Below are positions 32,791-45,959 of a stretch of DNA of 64,000 nt, piece after piece (position 1 is the first letter of the stretch; each line of letters starts with the position of its first letter). The translations under genes and the position numbers were made by a program. The stretch is taken from NCBI GenBank assembly GCA_030248215.1, contig JASANG010002124.1, positions 113,700 to 177,699 of the forward strand. The letters are read 5' to 3'. The notes beneath the pieces were generated by a model. It was not told the DNA's origin. It was given only the letters and a program-made list of their open reading frames with translations, and ran no database searches. The DNA is from Enoplolaimus lenunculus (Eukaryota; Nematoda; Enoplea; Enoplida; Thoracostomopsidae).

Positions 32791-33315
32791 TAGAGAATTT
32801 TTCTTACAAATACCAAGCAATAATTGCAGGACACTTTTACTCTGCATCCATTAGGAATATAACAGTTTTATGTTGGCTTTTAATCTTGTCATATGAATAA
32901 AATGCACTCGAGTTTACGACTGAGAAATAACGGTGGTTAGCGGCGTCGTTTGATTAATTATTTAAACGGTCTGTTTCCAGTCGGTAAATTTTAATGCTCT
33001 ATTGAACTTCAACGCTTGATTTATTGCGACATAGATCGATTACAGAGAAAGAAGATCATTTGGTTCTCCTTTGTTCAGCGCTTTCTCCAGTGATTGGAAA
33101 TTAAATTTAAAATGTATATCAATGATTCACACAGTATCGTTGACCACCATGATTGTAATATTCCATACTATTGTTATTTCATCTTTATTCCACCAATAAA
33201 GAATTGAGGTAAACAAATTTCAGAAAATTACGAAAGATCTCGTTGCCGAAGTCACTGAACACGGGCCTTGTAAAAGATCAAGGGCTGTAACATTTTTAGG
33301 CTTAATAGTTAAATA

Positions 33316-33865
33316 CTAGTCTGCCTGCTTTGTGCAATGCGCAAAGTTAGCGAAAACACAAAAATTTCCACGCAAACTTTCTTTTCATAAAACAAAGAAC
33401 AATCAATCACGTGTATATATTTCCTAACAAATTTTTGTAAACAAACTATAATGCTGGAAATTTGTCCAAAATAAGTATGTGGGGCGTTCCAGCTTTAATA
33501 TATAGATAAGCTCATTTTTACGCGTAGGCTTAGAAATATTCTTATACCAGTGTTACGGCCGTATGGTATAGATTGGCGGTGAGAACCAACGCAGCAATTT
33601 TATTCATCGAGCCAATGTAAATTTATTTGTATCATTATTTTTGACGGTGAAATTAAATTTGCGAACAGAACGCAAGTAGAAATGTATAACTAATTAAAGC
33701 TGGAATGCTCCACATGCGCATTTTGGGCAACGTTCCAGTATTACTTTGTTTACAATATTTTCTTAGAACAGAAACATGATTGTTCTGCGAAAAGAAAATT
33801 TGCATGCAGATTGTTGTGCATTTGCTAACTTTTGCACATAGTCTAAAACCGGGTGACTAGTGTAT
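33316..33865. mobile_element. foldback element with arms of about 170 bp (E)
   Basis: The arms 33316-33503 and 33696-33865 are imperfect inverted copies. Matching blocks in order from outside are TTGTGCAA, AAAGTTAGC, CACGCAAACTTTCTTTTC, GTAAACAAA and GCGTTCCAGCTTTAAT. The centre contains a scrap of GGCC-family sequence (GCTCATTTTTACG, GTAGGCTTAG). No target duplication was found. Confidence 0.65.
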
Positions 33866-34664
33866 ACTATAGGAAAGAATCTGGTAAACGGCCGGCAACA
33901 CCTGCTCCAACACTTGATATTTTCAATGCTCATAATTTCAGAATGTGTTTTGATCATATTCGTAGCTACGTACCTATTTGCTTTGCTTAAAATCATATTC
34001 TGGTTATGCTTTTAGTGTACACAATTTCTGTGTTTATGCCAGGTTTCGATTGTCGTCGCTATGTTGTGGTCTGCACAATATATCAAAGTCACTATACAGC
34101 GCGTACATATTTCGGCATATGTTATTGTCCGCAACCTTGTGTGCTGTTATATTAGAACAGCAGGCATAATAAGAATTGGCCGCTGGCCACTGTGCTCAAT
34201 ACGAAAATATTTATCTTCGTGTTTGTAATAAACAAGGGTGTCGTTGTGATGCCTGATTTTGGGGTAGGATAAAACTAGGATATTGTTGGCAATAAGTAAG
34301 GATATTAGTTAGCATGCTCAGTTGAAGCGTAGGGAGAAATGTGACAACGGCGAAAACCTGTGACCTAGAACTCGTAGCGAAGATATTAAATATTTACCAA
34401 ATTTCGCTTGAAATCCGGTTTCACCTCCGGCTTGGGCAAAATTTGTCGACCTTCGGGCCAGCTACGGTATTTGTCAGTTCCGGTTGCACGCTGATAATCG
34501 TAGAATAACTAACATATCAACGGTCATACGTAAGCTTAGAATATATATTTTTATAGATTTCTTTAAATCTATAAAAGCGTATATTGTAAAACTACGGACT
34601 ACGTCCGTCTACTGTGATCATCTTTGTTTGTGTGTTTTTAATAAAAATATACTGTTGCTGTCAT

Positions 34665-35343
34665 AGTGGCTGATCCAGAAATTTCTTCAATGGGAGTGAC
34701 GACGCACTGAGAGTAGAAGAAAGCTCGTGAGCGAAGTGATCGAGAATCCAAACACAATTATTGTCGCCCCACAGTTAAAAAAAGTGTGTAAAGGTTGAGG
34801 AACCGTAACATTGATTCTTGAAAATTTTCTGACAGAGGGCAACACCATCCCTTCGGTTTGGCTGTGTCCGTGCTGAAGCAAAACGAATTGTATACATTGT
34901 TCTCAACCACAACTGTAATTTTCACTACATATTGGTTTTGTTATTTTTGAAGTTTTCTGTTTTGTTTTACTCAAAATATAGCATATTATTCTATGTGCAA
35001 ATTCTCTCGTTTTGGGGCATGGTCATGGATCGTATGAAAAACTTGTTTACAATTGTGTGGCTCAATTTGTATTACCGGGCGCCGGGACGAATCCAGAGGG
35101 TGAGCAGCAGAGGTGCGCGCCTTTTTCTCAATCACAAAATGTTTCATGATAAAATGGTAAGGGCCTTGCTTAATTTACAAAGCTTAGCTTTGTGTCGCGA
35201 AAATTTAATTTTAGCTTCTCGGTCGCGAAACTTGTATCACTTCTGTCAAAAATTGCTTTTGGCTTCTTACTAGCTTCGATCACGGGGCGGTTTCAGAATA
35301 CATATTGCGCTTCCCTATTTGAAGTTTCTGGATCCGCCACCGG
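34665..35343. mobile_element. hAT-like element, GTGGCGGATCCAG ends
   Basis: Left end AGTGGCTGATCCAGAAATTTC and, inverted, right end GGTGGCGGATCCAGAAACTTC pair over about 20 bp. This terminus is typical of hAT MITEs. The 8-bp duplication is not clear, and a second start-like motif (GACGAATCCAGAGGG) near 35090 suggests rearrangement. Confidence 0.55.
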
Positions 35344-35489
35344 CAGAGTGCTGCATCTCAAGGCGTTCCCCAGTGCTCAAATTCGAGGAGATTCGTGTGT
35401 TGATGTCGAGTAACTGAAAAAGAGCGTCATAATTATGTCAGGAAAATATAACCTTGTGTAAAAGTTTTGTACGAGCGAGTGAGACAGTT

Positions 35490-35660
35490 TTTGCCATAAA
35501 ACGCAACGGCAATTTCGGGCCCATAGCCAAGGTGACACGCAGCCCCCTGGAACTATTTTGACCCCCTAGAAAATTTTCAACCTTCCTTGTAAGTCATTGA
35601 ATTCCTTGTATGCCCCTCCTAAAAAATTTTAGCTACCCTAGCACGGGAAGCTGGCTGCTG
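35490..35660. repeat. dispersed repeat, GTATGCCCCTCCTAAAAAATTTT type
   Basis: CCCCTAGAAAATTTTCAACC, then TAAGTCATTGAATTCCTTG, then ATGCCCCTCC and a GCTGGCTGCTGGC end. Relatives lie at 37175-37345 and 47790-47960 with the same block order, probably the right half of a hAT-like family starting GTAGCCAG. Confidence 0.6.
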
Positions 35661-36179
35661 GCCTGCACAGGCTTAGACTTTAATCTGAGCGCTAAGCCTA
35701 ATGCTGGCTCGATACTTTCGACGACGTTGGTCGCCTTCAGTCACCGTACGTCACCTTGCGGTATGGTACGTGAATTACGTACGATACCGTATGGTGACGG
35801 ACGGCCGTATGACAAGTATAGCGCCACCCTAAGCCTGAGACTAATAGCCTATTAAGCATTAACGTTAAACGTGGGCGAAAAGTGTTCAAGAGTCGGTTAC
35901 CAGAAATACTATATATATGTAAACAAATGTAATTTACCATTGTTACGAAGCCAGTTTCCACTCCGCTTCAGCATACGTGCTTTACGGCGGCATGCTTTGC
36001 AATCATTGTAGAAAAATTTGAGTTTGGTTTTGTATTATTGTCTAAGAACTATACAAGTAGTAGTAGTATGGTTTTGATTTTCAACAGTCCGGTTTCAAGG
36101 TTAAACTTTAAAATGAATCTGCGACAATTTGTCGCTCAGCAGTGTTCTAAAAAGGTTTTGAATAAATCTAAGCATAATC

Positions 36180-36275
36180 CTATCCCTAAACATAATGATG
36201 GGCGACGAGTTGACAAGTCGATATATAATCTCAGATTACAAGTTGTCGGGGGACGAGTTGTCGAGCGACGAATTG
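36180..36275. repeat. GACGAGTTGTC-type short repeats
   Basis: CCTATCCCTAAACATAATGAT leads into GGGCGACGAGTTGAC and GGGGGACGAGTTGTCGAGCG. Matches the motif set at 30775-30990. Confidence 0.5.
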
Positions 36276-36894
36276 GCGTGATACCCTTTTTTATAAGCTA
36301 TACTTATGTTGAATAAATTTTCTCGTTTTAGTCGTGAAGATGGTGTCATTTGGATTACATGTCGCTATCAGCATTGCTGGGTTGGAGGACTTTGTAATAA
36401 CGTGCCAAGTGTCATTATATTTATTTAATCCGTAACAGAATTTGCCGAAATAAAAGTTGGAAGAGAATTTTTTGAGAAGCTTAGAAATTGTTAGCTGTCG
36501 ACTGCTGTAACGAACCTGGCTTTAGTTACTATATCTTATGTAAATCACGGTCAAAAATGTCATTTTAAGATAACGAACGTACAATTTGAAGCCAAACATG
36601 CTCAGATTTTAAAAATATTTTCTATCGTATCAGAAAAAGGTCAAAGGTTAGCAAACACTTTACGAAGGATTGCGGTGATAAGACAAATCAAACAGTTAAA
36701 ATCCTGACAGGTCATTAAATTTGTTGTTGAAAACAATTTTTTAAGAAACTTTAAAATATTAATACGGTACGGTGTAGAAGTTTCTAAGATTTTTTCGTCA
36801 TTCCACATCATAATGTTTATGTTTTCAATTGTTCTGTGCTGGTATCAGGTTTGATACTTTAATCGGTAAATGGAAATCAACGAGGCACCGGAAG

Positions 36895-37069
36895 CAGTGG
36901 CGGATCCAGGATCTCAAAATGGGGGGGCAAAATTTCACAGGTAATAAACTTACTTCTAACCCATACACAAACCACGAACTATTGTCACAAAATTGCTATA
37001 TAATTTTTGTCGAGATGCTGTTGGGGGGAGGGCCACGGCCGGGGTGGCCCCCCCATGGATCCGCCAGTG
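36895..37069. mobile_element. hAT MITE with perfect 8-bp duplication
   Basis: 175-bp element from CAGTGGCGGATCCA to TGGATCCGCCAGTG. Flanks are a perfect duplication, ACCGGAAG at 36887-36894 and 37070-37077. The interior has a G-run and GGGCCACGGCCGGGGTGGCCC near the right end. Termini and duplication length are diagnostic of hAT. A perfect duplication suggests recent movement. Confidence 0.9.
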
Positions 37070-37174
37070 ACCGGAAGTATTCGTACCCACCATCAATCTG
37101 GAGTGCATTAAGTATATATACACTTTTACGTAGATGCATTACACTAATACAGTTAAAAGTAAAAAGTTTTTTTC

Positions 37175-37345
37175 GACGGGCCCGTGGCCAGAACTGGGCC
37201 TGGGAACATCAGCCCCCCGTAAAAGTTTTGGCACCCCTGGAAAATTTTCACCTTGTTTGTATGTCATCGGAAACCATTGCATGCCCTGCTGAAACGTTTT
37301 CAGCCACCCTAGAAAGGTGAGCTGGTAACGAGCTTGTTTGTTGGC
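37175..37345. repeat. dispersed repeat, relative of 35490-35660
   Basis: GGCACCCCTGGAAAATTTTCA, then TATGTCATCGGAAACCATTG, ATGCCCTGCTGAAACG and GAGCTGGTAACG. Same order of blocks as the copies at 35490 and 47790. Confidence 0.6.
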
Positions 37346-37984
37346 CTCTTGGTTGGGCATCGGTTGCAAAAAACTTTATTTTGAATTATTCACGTTTTCA
37401 GCGGTAAATCATGAGTATGTTCCTGTAAGGAACAGGATGCATTTCTCACAAACAACCATTGTGGAAATAAAATTATTAAAAAAGTTCCAAAGTTCATGAA
37501 ATTTATACTGGACGTTCCGGACAAAAAAATTCTATGGGTCATCCACGTTAAAATGCATGCGCCGATGTAATAAATGTTCCACCCACCCCATTAGGAACAG
37601 CATCAAAGTACTCATACTAGCTGGGGGCAAGGTACAGTTTCATAGCTGTACTAACATAGTGTTAATTGTCTAGACTCTGTCGGAAGGGACTCTGGATAAA
37701 TACATGTTGTCTGTAGGATGTCAGGACATTACGTTAACACACACGCACACATTTAAAAAGGCACGCTGTGCACACATATTCAAACGCATCATTCAACGCT
37801 AAAAATTGAGTCCCTTCTGAGGGACTATGGACAATAACAGTTCCCGATAATGATGTCAAGACAAGTATATATTTAGGCCCAGAACATATTCATTCTTAAG
37901 GTTCAGACAATGACATATTGACATCTCAGACAGTGTATAGAGAGAGTGGGTAGGGACAACGTGGGCACTCAAAAGGGAGGGACA

Positions 37985-38235
37985 CAGTTTTCGTCCTGAG
38001 AATTTTTTGTAAAAACATACAATTCTTACCCTCAGAAATTTGCTTGTGATAAAACCTTACAATTTTTCTCGTTGGAAAATTTTTGCTGATAAAATGATAA
38101 GGTCAGTCCCTACCTTACAATTTTCATCTAACAAAATTTTTGGTGATAAAATGATGTAGTCAATACATTACAATTTTTGCGTTTCATAATATTTGCCAAC
38201 TCCCCGTCAGAAATTTTTGGATCCGCCACTGAATG
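37985..38235. repeat. tandem 60-65 bp repeat ending in a hAT-like terminus
   Basis: Four diverged copies of a unit with CTTACAATTTTTC and AAAATTTTTGGTGATAAAATG, followed by GGATCCGCCACTG at 38219-38234, the same terminus as the hAT MITE at 36895. The opposite terminus was not found. The sequence at 24260-24427 is a relative. Confidence 0.6.
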
Positions 38236-38701
38236 GGATTCATAATAGTTCGCAGTTGGGATAAAAACAATGTCATTAGACAGTAAAATGCGTAATATGT
38301 AACGTGGTACGGTTCCGCTTGCAGATAAGTTCGTTGAATAAGTAATAGCTTATATTTTAAGGTTGTATTAATTTATTAATTTTTGCCATGTATAAAAGCA
38401 TTATTGCATTAACCAGACAATACTACACAGTGCTGGCGTGATTCAACTTTTGCTTCCTTGTTTTGTTGGTAAGTCCTGTTTTCGCCCAATGTATAATTCT
38501 TAGTTTAGTGGTGGCCGTGGTATCGCGACATTTTATCGCCAGGACCACTTATCGACCGCAACAGTCATCGAAACGACAATTTGCTCTCAACATTAAGCTT
38601 AGGAGGCTAAGACTTAGGTTTACGCGTAAACTTATTCTTCGGCAGCTGTCGGGCAATGAGTTGTGTGAAGGCGAGTTGTCGTTGATTCGGGGAGTTGCAA
38701 C

Positions 38702-38833
38702 ACCGGAGATATATCAGTAACAAAGAGCTGCGGATGGCGGGTTAAAAATAAATAACGGTCCATAACCGAGCAACAGGGGTACCCTCTGGAGACGCCAAAT
38801 AATATCAGTGCCCCTCATTTTGGGCCACTACAG
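38702..38833 (-). repeat. CTGTAGTG-type element fragment (A5)
   Basis: CCGGAGATATATCAGTAAC, then TAACCGAGCAACAGGGGTACC and the end GGGCCACTACAG followed by TA. Only the outer third of the family is present, in reverse orientation. Confidence 0.65.
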
Positions 38834-39544
38834 TATATAATTCGTATTCAAAGTGGAGTGATCAGCTCACTGGGGTAATATTTAGGGTCATATTGGATAT
38901 AAGCAAATTTTTGTGTTAACAGTTGTTATAATATCCGGTTCTTGTCAAATAATCTGGAATGGTTCCGTTTTTGTGTCGTTTAATTCCAGGTGCACCTTGC
39001 TGGTATAATTGATGCATCTGATTTCTATTCGCCGCTGTAGTTTAAGTTATTTTTCTAATTCTAAGAGTGGAAGTCTAACCTAAATTCAGCTTAGCTACAA
39101 TTTGCTGTGAAAAGTCCTGTTCCATGAAAAAATCACCCCATTAAAATATGTCCTCAAGGCAATGTTTATATGAATATGTGTTTCTCGGGCAATTTTTTCA
39201 TGGCGAAATTGTTATTAAAATTTTCACCCCACCTTATGAAAATTTGCCCTCTTCCAAGAATTGTGTGTCAAATCGACCAATAGAAACTAAACTATTCGAT
39301 TCTACTTTCCAACCTTTTATGTATAACTCACTTGAAACGATGGAACCATTAAAGCCGCAGCAGTATTTGAATGAAAGGTTTCAAATTGTAGTACAAACGT
39401 TATCGCGCGGATCAAATTTGAATAATCGGATATTTTAATATCCGGATATTCAGGGCGTCAATCTCTAAACTGAAGGTAAATAGACAGGATCGACGGCCGA
39501 GAACACGATAAATTTTATATTGCACCGATGAAAGCGTGCGTTTG

Positions 39545-39721
39545 CAGGGGCGTCCGCAGAAAATTATGGCTGGTTGGGGGCAGCGACGAATAATTTTGGG
39601 GCGCCCATACAATTTCAATTCAAGTTTGTTTACTTTTAGACCGAGTCAATTTGGGGGGCACCAGCCAAATTTGGGGCGGGAGGTGCATGGCCCTCCAATG
39701 CCCACCGTGGGGACGCCTTTG
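39545..39721. mobile_element. hAT-like MITE, CAGGGGCGTCC ends
   Basis: 177-bp element from CAGGGGCGTCCGCAG to GTGGGGACGCCTTTG. Flanks TGCGTTTG (39537-39544) and TACGTTTG (39722-39729) are an 8-bp duplication with one mismatch. The interior is G-rich (GGGGGGCACCAGCC). A diverged relative lies at about 56945-57055. Confidence 0.78.
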
Positions 39722-42700
39722 TACGTTTGAGCTATTATCACGCTCCTAAGCTAAAAGTTATAACGCAATTTAGACTCTGTGACGAAAATAATGAAACCTT
39801 TTGCTTTGCTTGTATATGACTTATAATAATTAAAACCATCATTATTTAGTCATGTTTATAAATTTCGTTAGTTTTACACATCAGGAGTGGACTGGCAATA
39901 TGGCCTGCCGGGCAAATGCGTAACGGAAGCGTTCAGCACCGTTGGACTCCGCTCCGCAAGCTGCATCGAATGGTATATAAGTTGTCAAAGTTTTGGACAA
40001 CATTGTTTTTTGGTCTCAAGGGGGGACCTTAGGACCTTAAAAAATCGAATTTTTTCAAAAATTCAAATTTTGGCATGGAATGATCAGAGGCGGTCATGAG
40101 CATATATGAGAAGCTCCTATATATAGGCAAAAAATTTTTAAATCCAACGAGTTTCGGGTAAATGCTGGCTGAGGGGCGATAACTGAAAAGACCCAAAAAA
40201 TTCTTACTCACACCCCCCTCTGTACATAATTGTGTTTAAATTATGTATAGTGGGTCGGTTTATGTCAAAACGCCACCAGCGATTTTTAGCATTAGTTAGG
40301 TGCAAGCCCTCATACATATATATGCTACACGGTCTCGGTGCTTGTTAGCCTGGTCTCACTTTATTATTCCAATCATTATGTTTGAGGGGGGACTTTATGT
40401 GGGGAAGGAATTAACAGGTGTCACCTTTTATTTGATTTCCAAAGCGTATTGTTTTCGTGTAATTTTCTTGACAGTTATATATGCAAGTCAAATGTCCACT
40501 TGAATTAGACACATGAGACGCCATTAAACAAAATTAACGTAACTATCAGAGCAAATGACAAACAAACAAACATGAAGAAACTTTTGATGTTCGTTTTCAG
40601 GTTCGGGTTGTTGGAAATTTGCGATAATACGGCAGTTGCCGGTTTCGTGGCGAAGTGAGGCTGCATCAAGAATTTTTGTAAATTTCATCAAAATAAGGCA
40701 TGTTGAATTGTTGGCCAATACACAAGGTGCACTCTGGCGGGAAAAAGGCATCGAGCGGGTTGAACCTAGGATGGTCCAAGTGACCAATATTTAAGCAAAC
40801 TACAAAATTATATTCTTACCGGATTCAACACGCGTCGCGGCGAGGTACCGAAATTTTTTTGGTTTGTCCGGAAACATAGTTATTTCTAGAGCTGAATTAT
40901 TGTTCAAGTTGTGTCGAAGGCACAGGGTGTTTGCATTGGGTTATTGGGGAACATCTTGTGAATAAGTACACAAAAATATTCCATTGTTATTTGAGTTTTC
41001 TAGTTTAGTAAGTTATGGATTTCAAAAAAATCTTAGCAGCTTTACGGCACCGTCGGTGGCCTGGTGGTAACGTTTTGGATTTGATTTAGCTGATTATAAA
41101 CTCAAAGATGCACCTATTTTAAGGTCTTATATAGGTAAATTTCCGCCAAATAAATCGATGTCCGTTTCCGTTGAAATTCTGTTATCATTATGCTCACAAT
41201 TAGTTGTAACTCACGGTCAAATAATTCAACTTTTGTTCACAGGTGTGCAACTCACGATCAAACAATTCAACTTTTGTTTACAAGTGTTCTGCTGTTGTTT
41301 GATTTGAAATATAACAACGACGAAATTCATATCGAAAATCGCAAAAATTGAGGGCAACCGCGATTTTTTAAAGTTTAAATCCCGGTAAATATTTGCATTC
41401 TTCAATATGTATCAGCAGGTGTATTAGAAATCTTCGTCTTTTATACTTCAGTATCAGTTTTCGGTTTCCGTTATTTTGATCACTATCCATTTCCGTTATT
41501 TTCACTATTCGTTTAAACCAGGACGTGGACACATATACAACTGAGCGTCTTTTTCTTTGACTTCTTTTCTTGTTTGCATGGTATGTCCGTAGGTTTAACT
41601 CCACTTGGCTTCGGCCGAAAACCACCGACCATCGTTGTTATAAAGGTTGTTTCGATCAGTAATCTTGTTTGTAACTTTGATGCAACTCTCGAAGCTTCGA
41701 AGCTGCAATTATCCTGATTTCTCAAAAAAAACGGCCGAAACCAAATTTTGGTTACGTAGCCAATTTTAAATTATTTGAATTGCCCTATTTTTTTCGACCT
41801 CGGACTCCGATAATTTTCACCTCTGTTTGCACTATGCCTTCCTGCCGTGCCTGTCGAGATTGGTTTACGCTCTAGTCGGTTTTAAAGGCTCAAAAACTCC
41901 TATGATGAATTTTTAAACTGCTGTTGCCGTTAGAAATATATTTTTTGATAAATGACTAATTACCATCGATTTAATAATGCGTTTATGGACAAACATTTGC
42001 CTGATAATGTATATATTTAGCATACGTCTAGCCTTTATTATGACTGTCTGGGTTACGGTTTTTGTAATGTTGCAACAAATTGTGGCCACCCAGATTTATT
42101 TTACCCGAAATAAATAAACATTTCAAAAATATCTTATATACGTACGTGTATTTTGGTAGGTTTTTACTACTACTTTGTGCACAAAAATCGTTAACGCAAT
42201 ACCGACGATCTTAAAATTGCAGCTGGAATCATATGTATATTTCACAGGGCGGGTCCAAAAAATTTATCACGAGAAGCGCGCGGGATATCTTCTATAATAC
42301 TGACAATTGCTTGCAATCGGAGCGAACGACAAACTAAACGCAAATTTAGTATTAAATCTTTACACGAAATGTTGGTTTTTTAATCTCTGTAGATAGTCGC
42401 ATGTCGCAGACGGCTACGGGTTCCCTTAGATTGGCCAGCGTGACGATTTACGTAAATTACAACTGTAGCCCATGTTTCGGATGCAGTTTTGTTTTTTTAC
42501 TCCGGCGCCGGCGTAAGTTTTGGTTTATTGAAACTTATTATCAGTACCGTAAACATAAAAGTGTTCTTTTTGCTTGCCCAGAAAATGGGTTTTCTTAACT
42601 AAACCAGGTGTGTCAATTTATATTCGGTTTTTTAGCCAATTTTTGTACAATATAATTATATTTTTAATGCAAACACGGCATATATACATACATATATATA

Positions 42701-43751
42701 TTTTCGTGTTTTTAGCTGTTATCCACTATCAGGTTAGGCAACTTTTGTTGCTTTTAAACGTTTTTACTAGTTGCACACAAGTGTTATATCCAATCGCGGG
42801 CACAGCAATGTTTGACGAGGGAGCCACCGCAGTATCAATAGTGAAACAAGTTCGTGAAACGAAGCGAGCGAGAAACTAAACTTAATTGTAGTACTATTTA
42901 GCACAAAATTTCGATTTTGATTTTTGCTCAATGGATGGACTTAGTGCAGGGCACTGCACGGAGCCCTTGAATGCACTAAGTGGTTACATCTCAGACGCGA
43001 AATTTGGTTTGCAATTAATGTTTTATCTCAAACAGATTCAGCTGCAGCTGAAAGCCAATAGATTAAGATGCACTCTATTTACTAAAAAACCTCAAAAAGA
43101 GCTGCCGATGATCAAAATGATATAATAATCTTTTAATTTGATTAGATGCACAACAAGCAACTTATTGCACGACAGATCGTCTTGCAATAATCGCTTTATA
43201 TTGTTGGTCGGAACTGAATGGCAGCGGACGTGAAAGTTTGTATACGACACGACCCAAGCCGGGCGGTATGTGGATGTATCCTACTGGCCGACCGTGTCGT
43301 GTTGAAAATTTTGCGGTCATTTAAAGCCAACCATTTGCAGCCAAAAAGGCGACGAACAATGTCGTGTTTTAAGACGAATTTAATTTTTTTTGCGATTTCT
43401 GCGCAATTGGTCAATCTTAAAACATAAAAATTCGCCAAAGATACACTTTAGAAATAAACTTTTGGAACGCAAAAAAGTGTCCTCACGGGATACACCTAGA
43501 TCTACCACTGCTTTGCGATATTTTCAGGTTCAGCTGCGGACATAAAAATTTCTGACGGCAGGTCGGGCAAGATTAGGCTTACCCACAAAGGGAGTGAGCG
43601 TTTCGGTTTTGATCCCTCTTGGTTGATGGGAGCCTAGATCTCGGTGTCCCTGTTTTGTCCGCAAGTGGATATTCTTATCGAAAACATTGTAACAAATTTA
43701 CGTGAAATTTTATACCCGAAAAATTTGTTGCAACGCATTCTCAATTACGTA
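39722..43751. other. intergenic stretch, no gene recognised
   Basis: AT-rich DNA with chance frames only. At 41206-41290 a roughly 45-bp segment (TAACTCACGGTCAAATAATTC) is repeated twice in tandem with small changes. A short TA/CA-rich stretch lies near 42680-42700. Nothing else can be supported. Confidence 0.5.
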
Positions 43752-44193
43752 CTCTATTGACCCGAATAAGAGGGGGTAATAAGAGGGGAGGTCCCCATTT
43801 TGTGCCCGAGTCAATAGGAGTCGGTATCCCTAATAAGAGTCCGTAAGTGAATAGAGTCCCTAAACCTTAATTAGAGTCCCATAAATGTCAATTGACCCTA
43901 ATTGTAGCACATAAATGACTCCAGGATAAAATAATTTGTGTTCGAAACTTTAAGGCGTACATATATTTTGAAAGTACATTCCTAAGTATATTTTTGTATT
44001 ATCGCTCAAGCTATTGACACAAGACAGATAAACGTTTAATTCAACGGATAATTGCAGTACCGGATATATCAGTAACGAAGGGCGGCGGAGCGTGGGTTAA
44101 AATAAATAACAGACTGTAACCGAATAACAAGGGGGGTGCCCTCTGGAGACGCCAAATAAATATCAGTCCCCCCTCTTATTCGGGTCACTACAG
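43752..44193 (-). mobile_element. CTGTAGTG-type element, near full length (A6)
   Basis: 442 bp in reverse orientation, from CTCTATTGACCCGAATAAG to CTTATTCGGGTCACTACAG, with TA on both sides. All family landmarks are present, including TCAACGGATAATTGCAG and GAGTCCCTAAACC. Confidence 0.85.
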
Positions 44194-45959
44194 TATTGTA
44201 CGCGTTCCAGCTTTAACATAAACTTGCTTCTGAACTAGTGCAACAATAAGCGATCATTTTGTATACGTAGTAAAGCGGAATAATAAAGTTTTTATGCGAA
44301 TTTTGCTCGTTATTTTGCTAAATTTATGTACCTTTCGTTTATCGACCTTGAAGTGCAGCAGTTTTGTGTAAAGTTTGACTCAAGGTCATATAATAGACAT
44401 TGGATTTTCAGAGGATTTGTTTGTTTTTAGCGTATGTGCGTATACTAAATATATTTGGCATCGTATAGCGGTGTAACATTAAAGGAGGTGCTAGAGTTTA
44501 ATTGGCTGCCGTACACGTTTCCACCTAATCTTGAGAACCGTAAATATGGTGAAAAGTCTAAAGAGCCGTTTAATTAATGTGTTAAGTGGTTAATTTTAAC
44601 TGATATTTTGATCAAATCAACCTGTTATTGGTCAAGATTGCATTTGTTGGTTAGCTAACTAAAAATACCTGTTTGAAAGACTGATAAAAGTTTTTGAACT
44701 CTAGCGCCCACTGGCAGTCGTAGCTGATGACTAGTTTATTCCTCAGGTTTCGTTCCCGGTATTTTTCCATTCTGGTCGGTCCTTGCGTGAAACTCATGCT
44801 ATTAGAATGGTAGCGCAGCTGGGGTTTAAGGGTCACCCCCTCTCTTTGGATTATACAAAGGTTTTCAGGAACGCTTTCAGTTGGTAACACAGAAAACTCT
44901 CTAAGTTCGACATTTATATACAACTTACCGCCCCTCATTCTAATATCTTGGCTGTGCCCGTGGTCATATGAAACTTAAACAGTTTCTGGTAAAAGCCCGA
45001 AAGTTATTTTTCGATGTTTGAACACAATCCTTCAGTCAGACAAATTGGAAGAGTTTATTCAGTAACAGTCCCCTAGTAGAAAATTTGAATACATCACTGA
45101 GAACGAAAACGATAGCGGTCAAATGTTCAAGAGCTCTAAGTTGTTCAAAAATAGACATCATGACAAATTGCTACCCGAAATTTTTCGCGTTACTAAATAA
45201 AGTTGCGCCGCGCGGCAAACATCGTTGCGCGTATTTATTCAAACAAAAGTTTACAGAATTGTTGAACTGTATGGACGTGATACCGTAGTTTCTCTGTTTG
45301 ATCAAATTTTATCTAAAATTTAACAACGTTTGCCTAGATTTTTAGTTGCATTACAATTACTGGCTAGCCACGCCATGGTGTTGCTAGCACGTGTTTTGAA
45401 CATGGCACTATATATTTCATAGTGTTCTATGACAATATAATCAAACAATATTTGTCTGATTGTCTACGCTCTGGACAAGCCGGGTTTATTTGTTTTGATA
45501 CTTAAAAGTTGCGTCTGTTGCCTTTTTTGGGTATCCCAGTGTCGAGGTAAACAGGTAAACAAACTCTTGGTGAATGTAGCTCAAATGTATTCCGAAATTT
45601 TGTTAATGTTTGGAAAACAAAGAGATCAACCGGGACAGATAAGCTTTTAGACCGGTGTTTGCGCTGTAAACGGTTTCGTTTGTTTACTGATTGAAAACTG
45701 TCCTATATTTCGGATGAAGATAAAAGGCGAAAATTATGCTTTGTTTTAGCGAAATAGTTTTGAGTTAGTAAATTTAGAAAGTATACGTAACTGTTACGAG
45801 AAACGTTTTATTTGGTTGTCAGCTAAGACAAAATACTGTTTGGAGCGGTACCGTAAAATTTACTTAATATTACGATTTTCGCGAAGTATTTTAATGTTTC
45901 AGTAATTATAATTTTTAAATTATATTTAAACTATATATATTTCAAATAAACGCTTCAAG
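44194..45959. other. region left of the Asn-rich gene, no exon supported
   Basis: Earlier exons of the gene at 45960-47696 could lie here, but none can be defined. Near 45090-45420 one frame has three open runs separated by stops and no splice sites, so I do not call it coding. Confidence 0.35.

Larger units (their letters stand above)
28802..33315. other. intergenic stretch with scattered repeats, no gene recognised
   Basis: Holds a GGCC-family copy (29309-29476), GGATATCC-rich motifs at 29215-29290, a GACGAGTTGTC-type array at 30775-30990 and a CCCGGACC-rich repeat at 32480-32790. A short proline- and glutamate-rich frame near 30150-30230 seems to belong to a CCGGAGC-type repeat. No host exon is supported. 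Confidence 0.5.

Noticed and set aside
32412-32793. Frames over the CCCGGACC-rich segment
   Set aside because: Diverged tandem repeat; open on both strands for that reason.
45055-45420. Three open runs in one frame, including VYRIVELYGRDTVVSLFDQI
   Set aside because: Separated by stops without splice sites; no recognisable family. Noted only because it lies before the Asn-rich gene.
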